Source: Streptomyces lincolnensis
GTDB lineage: Bacteria; Actinomycetota; Actinomycetes; Streptomycetales; Streptomycetaceae
NCBI RefSeq assembly: GCF_001685355.1
Contig: NZ_CP016438.1
Span: forward strand, 1,302,001-1,366,000
DNA length: 64,000 nucleotides
Reading direction: 5' to 3'
The translations under genes and the position numbers were made by a program. Every line of letters starts with the position of its first letter. The first letter of the stretch is position 1. The notes below the pieces were generated by a model that saw only the letters and a program-made list of their open reading frames with translations, did not search any database and was not told the DNA's origin. Positions 34,301-42,566 of this stretch are shown piece after piece.

Positions 34301-35182
34301 GTGCACCGATACGCGGACGTCGACGGAATCCGCGTGTTCTATCGCGAGGAGGGTCCCCCGGACGCGCCCGTCGTGCTGCTCCCGCACGGCTATCCGTCCT
34401 CCTCGTTCCAGTTCCGCGCCTTCATGCCGGCCCTCGCCGACCGGTGGCGGCTCGTGGCGCCCGACTTCCCCGGCTTCGGCTACAGCGACACCCCCGACCC
34501 GGCCGGCTTCTCGTACACCTTCGACGGGTACGCCGGGTTCCTGGAGCGGTTCACCACCGCGCTGAACCTCCAGCGGTACGCCCTCTACCTGCACGACTAC
34601 GGCTCACAGATCGGGCTGCGGCTGGCCATGCGCGCCCCGGAACGCGTCGCGGCCCTCATCGTCCAGAACGGGGACATCTACGAGGACGAGCTCGGCCCGA
34701 AGTACAAGGGGCTCCGCGAGTACTGGGAGCACCCGACCCCCGAGGGGAGGGCGCGGCTGCTGGAGGCCGTGACCGAGGAGGGGCTGCGCGACGAGTTCGT
34801 CGGCGAGATCGACGAGCGGCTCGTCGAGCGGATCAGCCCCGACCTGTGGAAGCTGTCCTGGCCCCTGCTGGACTCCCCGCGACGGCGCGAGATCATGGTC
34901 GGGCTGATGGAGGGGCTGCGGGAGAACCTCGACTGGTTCCCGAAGTACCAGGAGTACCTGCGGGAGCACCGCCCTCCGACGCTGATCGCCTGGGGGCCCC
35001 AGGACGGCTACATGCCCGAGGGCGCCGCCCGCGCCTACCTGCGTGACCTGCCGGACGCGGAGCTCCATCTGCTCGACGGCGGGCACTGGCTGCTGGAGAC
35101 CCACCTGGAGGAAGTCGTCTCCCTGGTACGGGACTTCCTCGGCAGGGTGCACGGACGGCAGCCGGCCCGGTCCGGACCCTGA
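34301..35182 (+). CDS. Alpha/beta hydrolase (haloalkane dehalogenase/epoxide hydrolase-like)
   Basis: 293 residues from GTG 34301. Motifs: HGYPSSSFQFRAFMPAL (oxyanion hole HGYP), DFPGFGYSDTPD, nucleophile elbow LHDYGSQIGLRLA with Asp in place of Ser, charge-relay LIAWGPQDGYMPEG and catalytic His in GGHWLLETH. Asp nucleophile means a covalent ester mechanism. Start uncertain: an AGGAGG (34263-34268) faces an ATC codon at 34277 in the same frame, and the family usually has about eight residues before VHRYADVDG. Only AGGA precedes GTG 34301. Confidence 0.85.
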   Translation: MHRYADVDGIRVFYREEGPPDAPVVLLPHGYPSSSFQFRAFMPALADRWRLVAPDFPGFGYSDTPDPAGFSYTFDGYAGFLERFTTALNLQRYALYLHDYGSQIGLRLAMRAPERVAALIVQNGDIYEDELGPKYKGLREYWEHPTPEGRARLLEAVTEEGLRDEFVGEIDERLVERISPDLWKLSWPLLDSPRRREIMVGLMEGLRENLDWFPKYQEYLREHRPPTLIAWGPQDGYMPEGAARAYLRDLPDAELHLLDGGHWLLETHLEEVVSLVRDFLGRVHGRQPARSGP

Positions 35183-35214
35183 CGGGCCGCCCGCACGCCG
35201 TTGACGTTGACGCG

Positions 35215-35595
35215 TCAGCCGGCGTACTCGGTGTCGCTGACGTGTTCGAGCCAGGTGACGTCGTCGGTCTCCCACAGCGCGATGTGTGTCATGAAGTGGT
35301 CGGGGGCGGCGCCGTGCCAGTGCTCCTCACCCGGTGGTGTCCAGATCACGTCGCCGGGACGTGCTTCGAGGATGTCGCCGCCGCGGGACTGGATGAGGGC
35401 GATGCCCTCGACGACGTAGAGGGTCTGGCCCAGGCCGTGGGAGTGCCAGGCCGTGCGGGCGCCGGGCGCGAAGTGGACCGCGTTGGCGCGGGCCCGGGAC
35501 GGCTCCTCACCGCGGTGGATCACGTCGGCCCACGCGTCGCCGGTGAACCATTCGGCCGGCAGCTTCATCGTCGGCTGCTTCTTCAGCAGTTCCAT
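35215..35595 (-). CDS. Cupin-domain protein
   Basis: 126 residues with AAGGAG before ATG 35595. Cupin motif 1 ARTAWHSHGLGQTLYVVEG (metal ligands His, His, Glu) and motif 2 PGDVIWTPPGEEHWHG; a small cytoplasmic beta-barrel. Ends ALWETDDVTWLEHVSDTEY, a pattern seen in cupins that accompany carboxymuconolactone-decarboxylase genes. Exactly such a gene lies just upstream on the same strand, but broken. Confidence 0.92.
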   Translation of the reverse strand: MELLKKQPTMKLPAEWFTGDAWADVIHRGEEPSRARANAVHFAPGARTAWHSHGLGQTLYVVEGIALIQSRGGDILEARPGDVIWTPPGEEHWHGAAPDHFMTHIALWETDDVTWLEHVSDTEYAG

Positions 35596-35678
35596 GCAAA
35601 GGCTCCTTCGTTCACGCCGGTTCGTTCTCGCCGGCCGGGTTCCGGGGGTGCGGCCCAGTGAGTGGCGCCGCGGGATGT

Positions 35679-35925
35679 TCAGGCGGAGGGCTGCCGGTCC
35701 GTGACCTGCTTGAGCTGCTGGATCGCGGTCATCGCGTTGGGCCGGCCCGCGTAGAACGCCAAGTGCGTGATCGCCTCGGACAGTTCCTCGACACTCAGTC
35801 CGTTCTCCAGGGCCTTGCCCAGGTGGTAGGGGAGCTGTTCGGCGCGGTACAGCGCGGCCAGCACGCTCACCGTGACCAGGCTGCGGTCCCGCGCGGACAG
35901 CCCGGGGCGCGGACTGCTTCGCCAT
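35679..35925 (-). pseudogene. AhpD-like carboxymuconolactone decarboxylase family gene, internal deletion
   Basis: ATG 35925 with GAGGAG upstream begins MAKQSAPR; the body then continues one frame over as PGLSARDRSLVTV, SVLAALYRAEQLPYHLGKAL and EAITHLAFYAGRPNAMTAI. Intact relatives have about 20-25 residues between these parts. So a deletion at about 35900 removed them and shifted the frame. No peroxidatic CxxC is present, as is usual in this subgroup. Paired with the cupin gene; their TetR regulator is broken as well. Confidence 0.75.
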
Positions 35926-36078
35926 GTGATGACTCCTCACCTTGTGATGTGCCGAACACGATCCGGCGGGTTCGGCTGCCTCAGTGGACTCGTGGGGGGG
36001 ACCGTCGGAACCCGGATCGCTCCTCACATGTCACATCAACGTGCTGCTTGGCGGCTGGAGCTGCACATGAACGAGGCG

Positions 36079-36090
36079 ACAGGTACCTGT
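36079..36090. promoter_or_regulatory. Palindrome ACAGGTACCTGT, likely TetR operator
   Basis: Perfect 12-base palindrome 33 bases before the TetR relic and 154 bases upstream of the AhpD relic, within their shared divergent region. Core AGGTACCT is common in TetR-type sites. Confidence 0.55.
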
Positions 36091-36122
36091 AGTTCCACAC
36101 GGCCCCGACTGGACTCGGTGCG

Positions 36123-36664
36123 GTGAGAGCCGATGCCGCACGCAATCTGGAAGCCGTCCTGACCACCGGCGCGCGCATGCTGGCGCCGATCCGGGCGCGA
36201 GCATCGCGAGCATCGCCGCCGAAGCGGGCGTGGACCGGCGCACCGTCTACCGGCGCTTCGCCTCGCGCGAAGACCTCCTCGCCGCCATCTACGAAGCCCG
36301 CCTGACCGCCATCGAGCACGCCATCGAGGACGCGCGACTGCGCGAGGCACCCGTCACCGTCGCCCTGCACCGCTACGTCGAGAACATCGTCGCCGTCAAC
36401 CGCACCTGGCCGGTCGATCTCACCCGCATGCTCGCCGACGAGAGCGTCCACGCCCGCCGCGACGCCTCCGTTCGCGAGGTCGACATGTTCCTCCGGCGTG
36501 CCACGGACGAGGGGCTCCTGCGCCCCGGCCTCCCCCAGGGGTGGGCGAGCGCGCTGCTGCCCCAGCTCATGCACCTGGTGTCCCGGGAGATGCCCCACCT
36601 GAGCCACGGGCAGGCGGCGAACGTCGTCGTGGACACGCTGCTGCGCGGCCTCGGGACGCCCTGA
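36123..36664 (+). pseudogene. TetR-family regulator with one-base frameshift
   Basis: GTG 36123 gives VRADAARNLEAVLTTGARML in one frame; the expected continuation, DPGASIASIAAEAGVDRRTV and YRRFASREDLLAAIYEARL, is in the next frame from 36188. One missing base at 36183-36187 explains it. The C-terminal ligand domain is open to GLGTP at 36664. Either a true mutation or a sequencing error. It would have controlled the divergent AhpD-cupin pair. Confidence 0.8.
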
Positions 36665-36689
36665 CGCGGAGTGCGAGGGCCGGAGCGGC

Positions 36690-38249
36690 CTACCGGGGAG
36701 AACCGGCGCGCAGGCCGCGCAGGGCGTCGCCGACGAGGGTGATGCCCTCCTCGATCTCGTGAGCGGGGCCGGCCGCGTAGCCGAGGACCAGGCCGGGTGC
36801 GCCGGGGCTGATCCGGTGCCAGGAGAGGGGGTGGACCTTGACGCCCTGGGCGAGGGCGGCCGCGGCGAGGTCGGTGTCGCGCAGGCCGCTCCCCCGCCGG
36901 CCGTCGAAGGTGACCATGAGGTGCAGCCCGGCGGCCGCCCCGTGGACGCGGGCGCCGGGCAGGTGCGCCTCGATGGCCCGCAGCATCACGTCCCGGCGCC
37001 GTCGGTGGCGCAGCCGGACATGGCGCAGGTGGCGTTCCAGCTCGCCCGTGTCCATCAGCCGGGCGAGGACCAGCTGGGTGAGGATGCCGTTGCCGAGGTC
37101 GGCGTACCGCTTGGCCGTCACGGCGGCCTCCAGCCGGTTCGGGGGGACGAGCAGCCAGCCCACCCGGAGCGCGGGCGCGAGGAGTTTGGAGACGCTGCCC
37201 GCGTAGCAGACGCCGTCGGGCATCAGTGAGCGCAGCGCCAGAACCGGCGGCCGGTCGTAGCGGTGCTCGGCGTCGTAGTCGTCCTCGATGACCAGCCCGC
37301 CCTCGGCCGCCCAGCGCAGCAGTTCGCGTCGGCGTTCCCCGTCGAGGACGACGCCGGTGGGGAACTGGTGGGCCGGGGTCAGCAGCACCGCCCGGGCGCC
37401 GCTCGCGCGCAGCGCGCCGACGTCGAGGCCGCCGTCGTCCACGGGGACGGGGACGACGCTGTGGCCGCCGTACTCCAACTGCTGGCGCGCCCCCAGCGAA
37501 CCGGGATCCTCGACGGCCACACGCAGGACGCCGTCCGCCCGCAGCAGCTGCCCCAGCAGCGCGAAGGCCTGCGCCACACCGGCGACCACCACGACCTCGT
37601 CCGGGTCGGCCCGGATGCCGCGGTTGCGGGCCAGCCAGCCGACGACGGCCCGGCGCAGGGCGGGGGCGCCGCGCGGATCGCCGTAGCCGAAGTCGGCCGG
37701 GGTGACGCCCGCGAGGACGGAGCGCTCGGCGCGCAGCCAGGCCGTGCGCGGGAAGGCGGCGAGGTCGGGGACGCCCGGGGAGAGGTCGATACGGCAGGGC
37801 AGGGAGCGCAGCGCGTCAATGACGCCGTCGCGGTCGGCGGAGCCGAAGAGCGCGGGCCCGGGTTCCCCCGCGGCGCGGGTGCGGTCGCGGGGCGCGGCGG
37901 GAGCCGCCACCACCACCGTGCCGAGCCGACCGCGCCCGGCGATCTGCCCGGACTCGGCGAGCCGCCGGTACGCCTCGGTGACCACCCCCCGGGTGACGCG
38001 CAGCTCCTCGGCCAGCACCCGGCTGGCCGGCAGCCGTGCTCCGACGGGGAGCCGGCCGTCCGCGATGGCCGAGCGCAGCCGGTCGGCGAGCCAGGCGGTC
38101 CGTCCGCCGGGCGGCGCCTGGCCGATGTCCAGCTGGAGGAAGTCCGAACCGAGGGACGGCTCGCCGTCCGGCCCGCGGACGACCGAACCCGGCGACGTCG
38201 GGGACGGGTTTTTGGACCCCTCGTACGGTGACTTCGTGGACCTGCCCAT
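36690..38249 (-). CDS. MocR/PdxR-type regulator (GntR HTH fused to aminotransferase)
   Basis: 519 residues. GntR winged helix at about 45-115 (LPVGARLPASRVLAEELRVT, RGVVTEAYRRLAESG); aminotransferase fold class I from about 155 with PLP-binding Lys355 in AGSVSKLLAPALRVGW, and the TPAHQFPTG and DDYDAEHRYD motifs. In this family PLP or an amino compound is the effector rather than a substrate. ATG 38249 is preferred (GGAC upstream); 38258 is possible. It diverges from the EamA exporter with only 30 bases between, so it probably controls it. Confidence 0.93.
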   Translation of the reverse strand: MGRSTKSPYEGSKNPSPTSPGSVVRGPDGEPSLGSDFLQLDIGQAPPGGRTAWLADRLRSAIADGRLPVGARLPASRVLAEELRVTRGVVTEAYRRLAESGQIAGRGRLGTVVVAAPAAPRDRTRAAGEPGPALFGSADRDGVIDALRSLPCRIDLSPGVPDLAAFPRTAWLRAERSVLAGVTPADFGYGDPRGAPALRRAVVGWLARNRGIRADPDEVVVVAGVAQAFALLGQLLRADGVLRVAVEDPGSLGARQQLEYGGHSVVPVPVDDGGLDVGALRASGARAVLLTPAHQFPTGVVLDGERRRELLRWAAEGGLVIEDDYDAEHRYDRPPVLALRSLMPDGVCYAGSVSKLLAPALRVGWLLVPPNRLEAAVTAKRYADLGNGILTQLVLARLMDTGELERHLRHVRLRHRRRRDVMLRAIEAHLPGARVHGAAAGLHLMVTFDGRRGSGLRDTDLAAAALAQGVKVHPLSWHRISPGAPGLVLGYAAGPAHEIEEGITLVGDALRGLRAGSPR

Positions 38250-38279
38250 GACGTCCATTGTGAGGGCAGGGTGGACGCC

Positions 38280-39290
38280 ATGAACACACCTTCCGCCTCG
38301 TTCGCCCAGCTGGTGCCCGGCATGGTCGGCATGACCCTGGTCGGCAGCAGCGTCACCGTCTCGCACGCCCTCGTCGACGCCCCGCTGTTCACCACCCAGG
38401 CCGTCCGGTACGCGGCCGCGACCGCCCTTCTCGTGGTCATCGCCCGGTTCGCCGGTGCCCGGCTGGTGTGGCCGCGCGGGCGGGAGTGGCTGTGGCTGGC
38501 CGGGCTCGCGGTCACCGGTCTGGTGCTGTTCAACGTGGCCGTGGTCCGGGGCGTCGCCCATGCGGAGCCCGCGGTGATCGCCGTCGCCGTGGCGTGCGTA
38601 CCGCTGCTCCTCGGGGTGCTGGGGCCCCTCCTGGAAGGACGTAGCCCCAGTCGTCAGGTGCTCCTGGCGGCGCCCGTCGTCATGGCGGGTGCCGTGCTGG
38701 TGCAGGGCACGGGCCGCACCGATGCCGTCGGGGTGGCCTGGGCGGCCCTCGCCCTGGGCTGCGAGGCCGGTTTCACCCTGCTCGCGGTGCCGGTGCTGCG
38801 GCGGCACGGCCCGTGGGGCGTGTCCGTGCACGCGGCCTGGCTGGGCGGCATCATGCTGGCCGTCCTCGGCGTGACCCTCGAAGGGCCGTCGGCCGCGCTG
38901 GAGTTGACCGGCGGGCAGTGGGCGGCCGCCGGATACCTGGCGCTGATGGTGACGGCGGTCGCCTTCGTCCTGTGGTACTCGACGGTGCGTTCCGTGGGTG
39001 CCGGGCGGGCCGGTCTGCTCACCGGCATCGCACCGCTGGCCGCCGCCGTAGCCGGGGCCGTGTCGGGCACCGGGGTGCCGGGGCCGTCGGTGTGGCTGGG
39101 CATCGCCGTCGTGATCGTCGGCCTGGTCGCGGGCCTGCGGACGCGAGCCGTTCCCGCCGGAGGCGGCTCGGCCAAGGAGCACGAGGAGCACGTGGAACAC
39201 ACGGCCGCGGCGGTCGCCCCGCCCGCCCCCGCCGAGCACCCGCTCCCCGGGAAGAGCGGTGTGGGATCGTCCCCGTCCGGATCGGCGTAG
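38280..39290 (+). CDS. EamA-family (DMT) membrane exporter
   Basis: 336 residues, ten hydrophobic helices in two EamA repeats (about 8-140 and 150-290), e.g. LFNVAVVRGVAHAEPAVIAV and GRAGLLTGIAPLAAAVAGAV, then a hydrophilic tail of about 45 residues rich in Ala, Pro and His-Glu. Drug/metabolite transporters export amino acids, bases or drugs. Start at ATG 38280, alternative GTG 38271. The tight divergence from a MocR regulator suggests an amine or amino-acid-related substrate (inference). Confidence 0.9.
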   Translation: MNTPSASFAQLVPGMVGMTLVGSSVTVSHALVDAPLFTTQAVRYAAATALLVVIARFAGARLVWPRGREWLWLAGLAVTGLVLFNVAVVRGVAHAEPAVIAVAVACVPLLLGVLGPLLEGRSPSRQVLLAAPVVMAGAVLVQGTGRTDAVGVAWAALALGCEAGFTLLAVPVLRRHGPWGVSVHAAWLGGIMLAVLGVTLEGPSAALELTGGQWAAAGYLALMVTAVAFVLWYSTVRSVGAGRAGLLTGIAPLAAAVAGAVSGTGVPGPSVWLGIAVVIVGLVAGLRTRAVPAGGGSAKEHEEHVEHTAAAVAPPAPAEHPLPGKSGVGSSPSGSA

Positions 39291-39340
39291 AGCCTGTCCG
39301 GATTGACGTAGACCCTGGCCGGATTGGCATAGACCTTTTC
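39279..39340 (+). repeat. Three tandem 21-base imperfect repeats
   Basis: Units at 39279-39299, 39300-39320 and 39321-39340 share GGATxGxCxTAGAxCCTxxCC. Each is two helical turns long, so a bound protein would line up on one face. They overlap the last codons of the EamA gene and end 97 bases before the protease start. Confidence 0.7.
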
Positions 39341-39373
39341 ATGATCACCGGTTAGGCTCTGCCGCACACACCA

Positions 39374-39387
39374 TGAGAGCGCTCTCA
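39374..39387. promoter_or_regulatory. CebR-box-like palindrome before the protease
   Basis: TGAGAGCGCTCTCA is a perfect 14-base palindrome differing at two symmetric positions from the CebR consensus TGGGAGCGCTCCCA of Streptomyces cellulolytic genes. It is 50 bases before the protease start. A LacI-family repressor is the likely ligand. Confidence 0.6.
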
Positions 39388-39437
39388 AAGCTCTGCTGTT
39401 CCACCCCACTCTGCTGGAACAACGAAGGGGCCTTCCC

Positions 39438-40589
39438 TTGAGACGCACCACAGCCATGCGCACCGGACTCTCCGCACTCCTCCTGCTCGGCACCTGGGCG
39501 ACGGCGAGCGTCCTGCCCGCCTCCGCCGCCGACACTCCCCCACGCCCCACCGAAGCACCGGCCTCCGCCGGTCTCCTCTCCGCGATGCAGCGCGACCTGG
39601 GCCTGACGAGGAGTCAGGCCGAAGAGCGGCTGTCCGCCGAGAAGAGGGCAACAGCCTTGGAACGCAAGGCGAAAGACGCCGCCGGGCCGTCCTACGGCGG
39701 CTCCTGGTTCGACGCGGAGCGCGGCACGCTGACCGTCGCCGTCACCCGTGGAGCGACGGTCGACGCCGTGCGGGCGACCGGCGCGGACGTACGGCTCGTC
39801 CAGCACAGTGCTCAGCGGCTCGACACGGTGAAGACCCGGATCGACGGGCTCAAAGCGCCTGCCGGCGTGGCCAGTTGGTACGTCGACGCCGAGGCCAACA
39901 AGGTCGTCGTGAATGTCGTCGGCACGCACCGGACCGACAACGATGTCCGGGAGTTCCTCGCGCAGGCCCGCCAGGCGGGCCCCGTCGCCGTGCGGCACAC
40001 CGCCTCCGCACCCCGGACCTTCGCCGCCGGCACCGTGGGCGGCGACCCCTACTACACCGGCAACGTCCGCTGCTCCATAGGCTTCTCGGTGCACGGCGGG
40101 TTCGTCACCGCCGGGCACTGCGGCCGGGCGGGTGCCGCCGTGTACGGCTGGGACCGGTCGTATGTCGGCACCTTCCAGGGATCGTCGTTCCCGGGCGACG
40201 ACTACGCGTGGGTGAGTGTCGGCAGCGGCTGGTGGACCGTACCCGTGGTGCTCGGCTGGGGCGCCATCCCCGACCGGCTCGTCCGCGGCTCCGCCGAAGC
40301 GCCCGTGGGCGCCTCGATCTGCCGGTCCGGCTCCACCACGCACTGGCGCTGCGGGACCGTCCTGGCCAAGAACGAGACGGTCAACTACAGCCAGGGCGCC
40401 GTCCACCAGATGACGAAGACGAGTGTGTGCGCCGAGGGCGGTGACTCCGGCGGCTCGTTCATCAGCGGCGACCAGGCCCAGGGCGTCACCTCCGGTGGCT
40501 GGGGCAACTGCTCCAGTGGCGGCGAGACCTGGTACCAGCCGGTCAACGAGATCCTCAACCGGTACGGACTGCGGCTCCACACCGCCTGA
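39438..40589 (+). CDS. Secreted S1-family serine protease (streptogrisin/alpha-lytic type)
   Basis: 383 residues from TTG 39438 (GAAGGGG upstream); ATG 39456 is an alternative without a site. Signal peptide to about residue 31 (ATASVLPASAA). Propeptide to about 195 carries the alpha-lytic protease pro-domain motifs (GSWFDAERGTLTVAVT). Mature domain has the triad: His in FVTAGHC, Asp in PGDDYAWV, Ser in EGGDSGGSF; disulphide Cys pairs CSIGF...GHC and CRSG...WRC match streptogrisins. Exported, self-processing. Confidence 0.95.
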   Translation: MRRTTAMRTGLSALLLLGTWATASVLPASAADTPPRPTEAPASAGLLSAMQRDLGLTRSQAEERLSAEKRATALERKAKDAAGPSYGGSWFDAERGTLTVAVTRGATVDAVRATGADVRLVQHSAQRLDTVKTRIDGLKAPAGVASWYVDAEANKVVVNVVGTHRTDNDVREFLAQARQAGPVAVRHTASAPRTFAAGTVGGDPYYTGNVRCSIGFSVHGGFVTAGHCGRAGAAVYGWDRSYVGTFQGSSFPGDDYAWVSVGSGWWTVPVVLGWGAIPDRLVRGSAEAPVGASICRSGSTTHWRCGTVLAKNETVNYSQGAVHQMTKTSVCAEGGDSGGSFISGDQAQGVTSGGWGNCSSGGETWYQPVNEILNRYGLRLHTA

Positions 40590-40766
40590 CCTCCGTCACG
40601 GCGGACGAACGGGCTCCGGCGGGGACAGCCCACGGAGCCCGTTCGGCCCTACGCGCGGGCCGAACGCCGAGTGCCCGAAACTTTCGCAGAATCGGATCCC
40701 TCTTTCGTTGCGGCGAACCGTTGGAGCATAGTGATGGGCGCTGCTCCACGACGTCGAAGGAACGCT

Positions 40767-41477
40767 ATGACGCGGAAGAAAGCCCTGGTGGTCCGAGGCG
40801 GCTGGGAGGGGCACCGGCCGGTTGAGGCAACGGAGTTGTTCCTGCCCTTTCTTCGAAACAACGGATACGACGTTCGGGTCGAGGAGTCGACCGACGTCTA
40901 CGCGGACGCCGACGAGATGACCGGCACCGATCTCGTCGTGCAGTGCGTGACGATGTCGTCGATCACCTCCGAGCAACTGTCCGGCCTGAGCGCGGCAGTT
41001 GTGGCGGGCACCGGTTTCACCGGCTGGCACGGCGGCATCGCCGACTCCTTCCGCGCCTCCTCCGACTACCTCCACCTGGTGGGCGGGCAGTTCGCGACCC
41101 ATCCGGGCAAGGAGCCGTGCGAGCGCCAGGGCGACGAGACGGACAACTTCCTGCCGCATGTCGTCTCCGTCACCGACCTCGGTCGCGAGCACCCGATCAC
41201 CGCGGGCATCGAGGACTTCGACCTGCACACCGAGCAGTACTGGGTGCTGCACGACGACCTGATCGACGTCCTGGCCACCACCACGCATCCGGTCCGGCCG
41301 TGGCAGCCCTGGCACCGGCCGGCCACCTCCCCGGCGGTGTGGACCCGACGGTGGGGTGCCGGGCGGATCGTGGTGACGACCCCCGGGCACAGCCTCGACG
41401 TCCTCCAGGAACCCAACGTCCGCACCGTCATCGAGAGGGGCATGCTGTGGGCGACGCGCACCGCATCGGAGTCGTAG
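40767..41477 (+). CDS. ThuA-domain protein
   Basis: 236 residues with AAGGA before ATG 40767. Class I glutamine-amidotransferase-like fold: KALVVRGGWEGHRPVEATE at the start, GFTGWHGGIADSFRASSDY in the middle, HPITAGIEDFDLHTEQYW, and WGAGRIVVTTPGHSLDVL near the end. ThuA proteins take part in trehalose/disaccharide use and often pair with Gfo/Idh/MocA dehydrogenases, as here, where the next gene overlaps by 31 bases. Reaction not defined. Confidence 0.92.
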   Translation: MTRKKALVVRGGWEGHRPVEATELFLPFLRNNGYDVRVEESTDVYADADEMTGTDLVVQCVTMSSITSEQLSGLSAAVVAGTGFTGWHGGIADSFRASSDYLHLVGGQFATHPGKEPCERQGDETDNFLPHVVSVTDLGREHPITAGIEDFDLHTEQYWVLHDDLIDVLATTTHPVRPWQPWHRPATSPAVWTRRWGAGRIVVTTPGHSLDVLQEPNVRTVIERGMLWATRTASES

Positions 41478-42559
41478 GCCTCGGGGTGATCTCCCGCGCC
41501 TATCTGGACACGCTCGTCGGCCATCCCGCCGTACGTGTCACCGCGGTCGCGGACCTGGACGCCTCCCGTTCGGCCGCCGTCGCCGCCGAGCTGCCCGGCG
41601 TCGAGGCGCTGACCGTCGCGGAGTTGCTGAGCAGCACGGACGTGGACACGGTGCTCAACCTCACCGTCCCGGCGGCCCACGCCGAGATCGCGCTCGGTGC
41701 CATCGCCCACGGCAAGAGTGTCTACGGCGAGAAGCCGCTGACGGCCGGCCTCGACGACGCCCACGCCGTCCTGACAGCCGCGGCGAAGGCGGGAGTCGGT
41801 GTGGGGTGCGCGCCGGACACCGTCCTGGGCACCGGGATCCAGACGGCGCGGGCGGCCGTGGAGGCGGGCGAGATCGGGCGTCCGCTGTTCGCGTCGGCCG
41901 TCATGGTCACCCCGGGGCACGAGCGCTGGCATCCCCAGCCCGACTTCTACTACACGACCGGGGGCGGCCCTCTGTTCGACATGGGGCCGTACTATCTCGC
42001 CTCCCTGGTCCACCTGTTGGGGCCGGTGCGTGCCGTGACCGGGGCGTCCAGTCGGCTGCGCGAGGAGCGTGTCATCGGTTCCGGGCCGCGCGCGGGCGAG
42101 CGGATACCGGTCGAGGTGGACAGTCATGTCTCGGGAGTGCTGGAGCACGCGGGCGGGGCGCTGACCACGATCACGACCAGCTTCGACGGCGTGGCCACCA
42201 CGGCGGCACCCATCGAGGTCCACGGCGAGCGGGGGACCCTCTCCGTTCCCGATCCCAACCACTTCGACGGCGAGGTGCGACTCTTCCGGCTCGGCGGGAC
42301 GGAGTGGATCCCGCTGCCGCCCTCGGCGGGTTACGTCAACGGCTCCCGAGGCGTCGGCCTGCTCGACTTCGTCACCGCCGACGTAGGGCGGCCGCCACGT
42401 GCCGGCGGTGACCTCGCCCTGCACGTGCTGGAGACGATGACCGCCCTGCTCCGCTCGTCGGCCGAGGGGCGACGCGTCGAGCTGACGACGTCCACGGCAC
42501 CTCCCGCGCCCGTCCCGCTCACGGCTCCCGAGAAGTGGAGGGGCACTCAGCCGGTCTGA
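41447..42559 (+). CDS. Gfo/Idh/MocA family oxidoreductase
   Basis: 370 residues from GTG 41447 with GAGAGGGG upstream, inside the ThuA gene. N-terminal Rossmann domain HRIGVVGLGVISRAYLDTLV, the EKP motif in VYGEKPLTAGLDDA (catalytic Lys), and a C-terminal beta-sheet domain with GGGPLFDMGPYYLASLVHLL. NAD(P)-dependent sugar or inositol dehydrogenase type. Translationally coupled to ThuA; no sugar transporter or kinase adjoins the pair. Confidence 0.94.
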   Translation: MGDAHRIGVVGLGVISRAYLDTLVGHPAVRVTAVADLDASRSAAVAAELPGVEALTVAELLSSTDVDTVLNLTVPAAHAEIALGAIAHGKSVYGEKPLTAGLDDAHAVLTAAAKAGVGVGCAPDTVLGTGIQTARAAVEAGEIGRPLFASAVMVTPGHERWHPQPDFYYTTGGGPLFDMGPYYLASLVHLLGPVRAVTGASSRLREERVIGSGPRAGERIPVEVDSHVSGVLEHAGGALTTITTSFDGVATTAAPIEVHGERGTLSVPDPNHFDGEVRLFRLGGTEWIPLPPSAGYVNGSRGVGLLDFVTADVGRPPRAGGDLALHVLETMTALLRSSAEGRRVELTTSTAPPAPVPLTAPEKWRGTQPV

Positions 42560-42566
42560 CGTAGCG

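Noticed and set aside
35679..35870. A 63-residue stand-alone protein from GTG 35870
   Set aside because: It is the C-terminal part of an AhpD-like protein with a recognisable upstream start in another frame, so it is annotated as a pseudogene.
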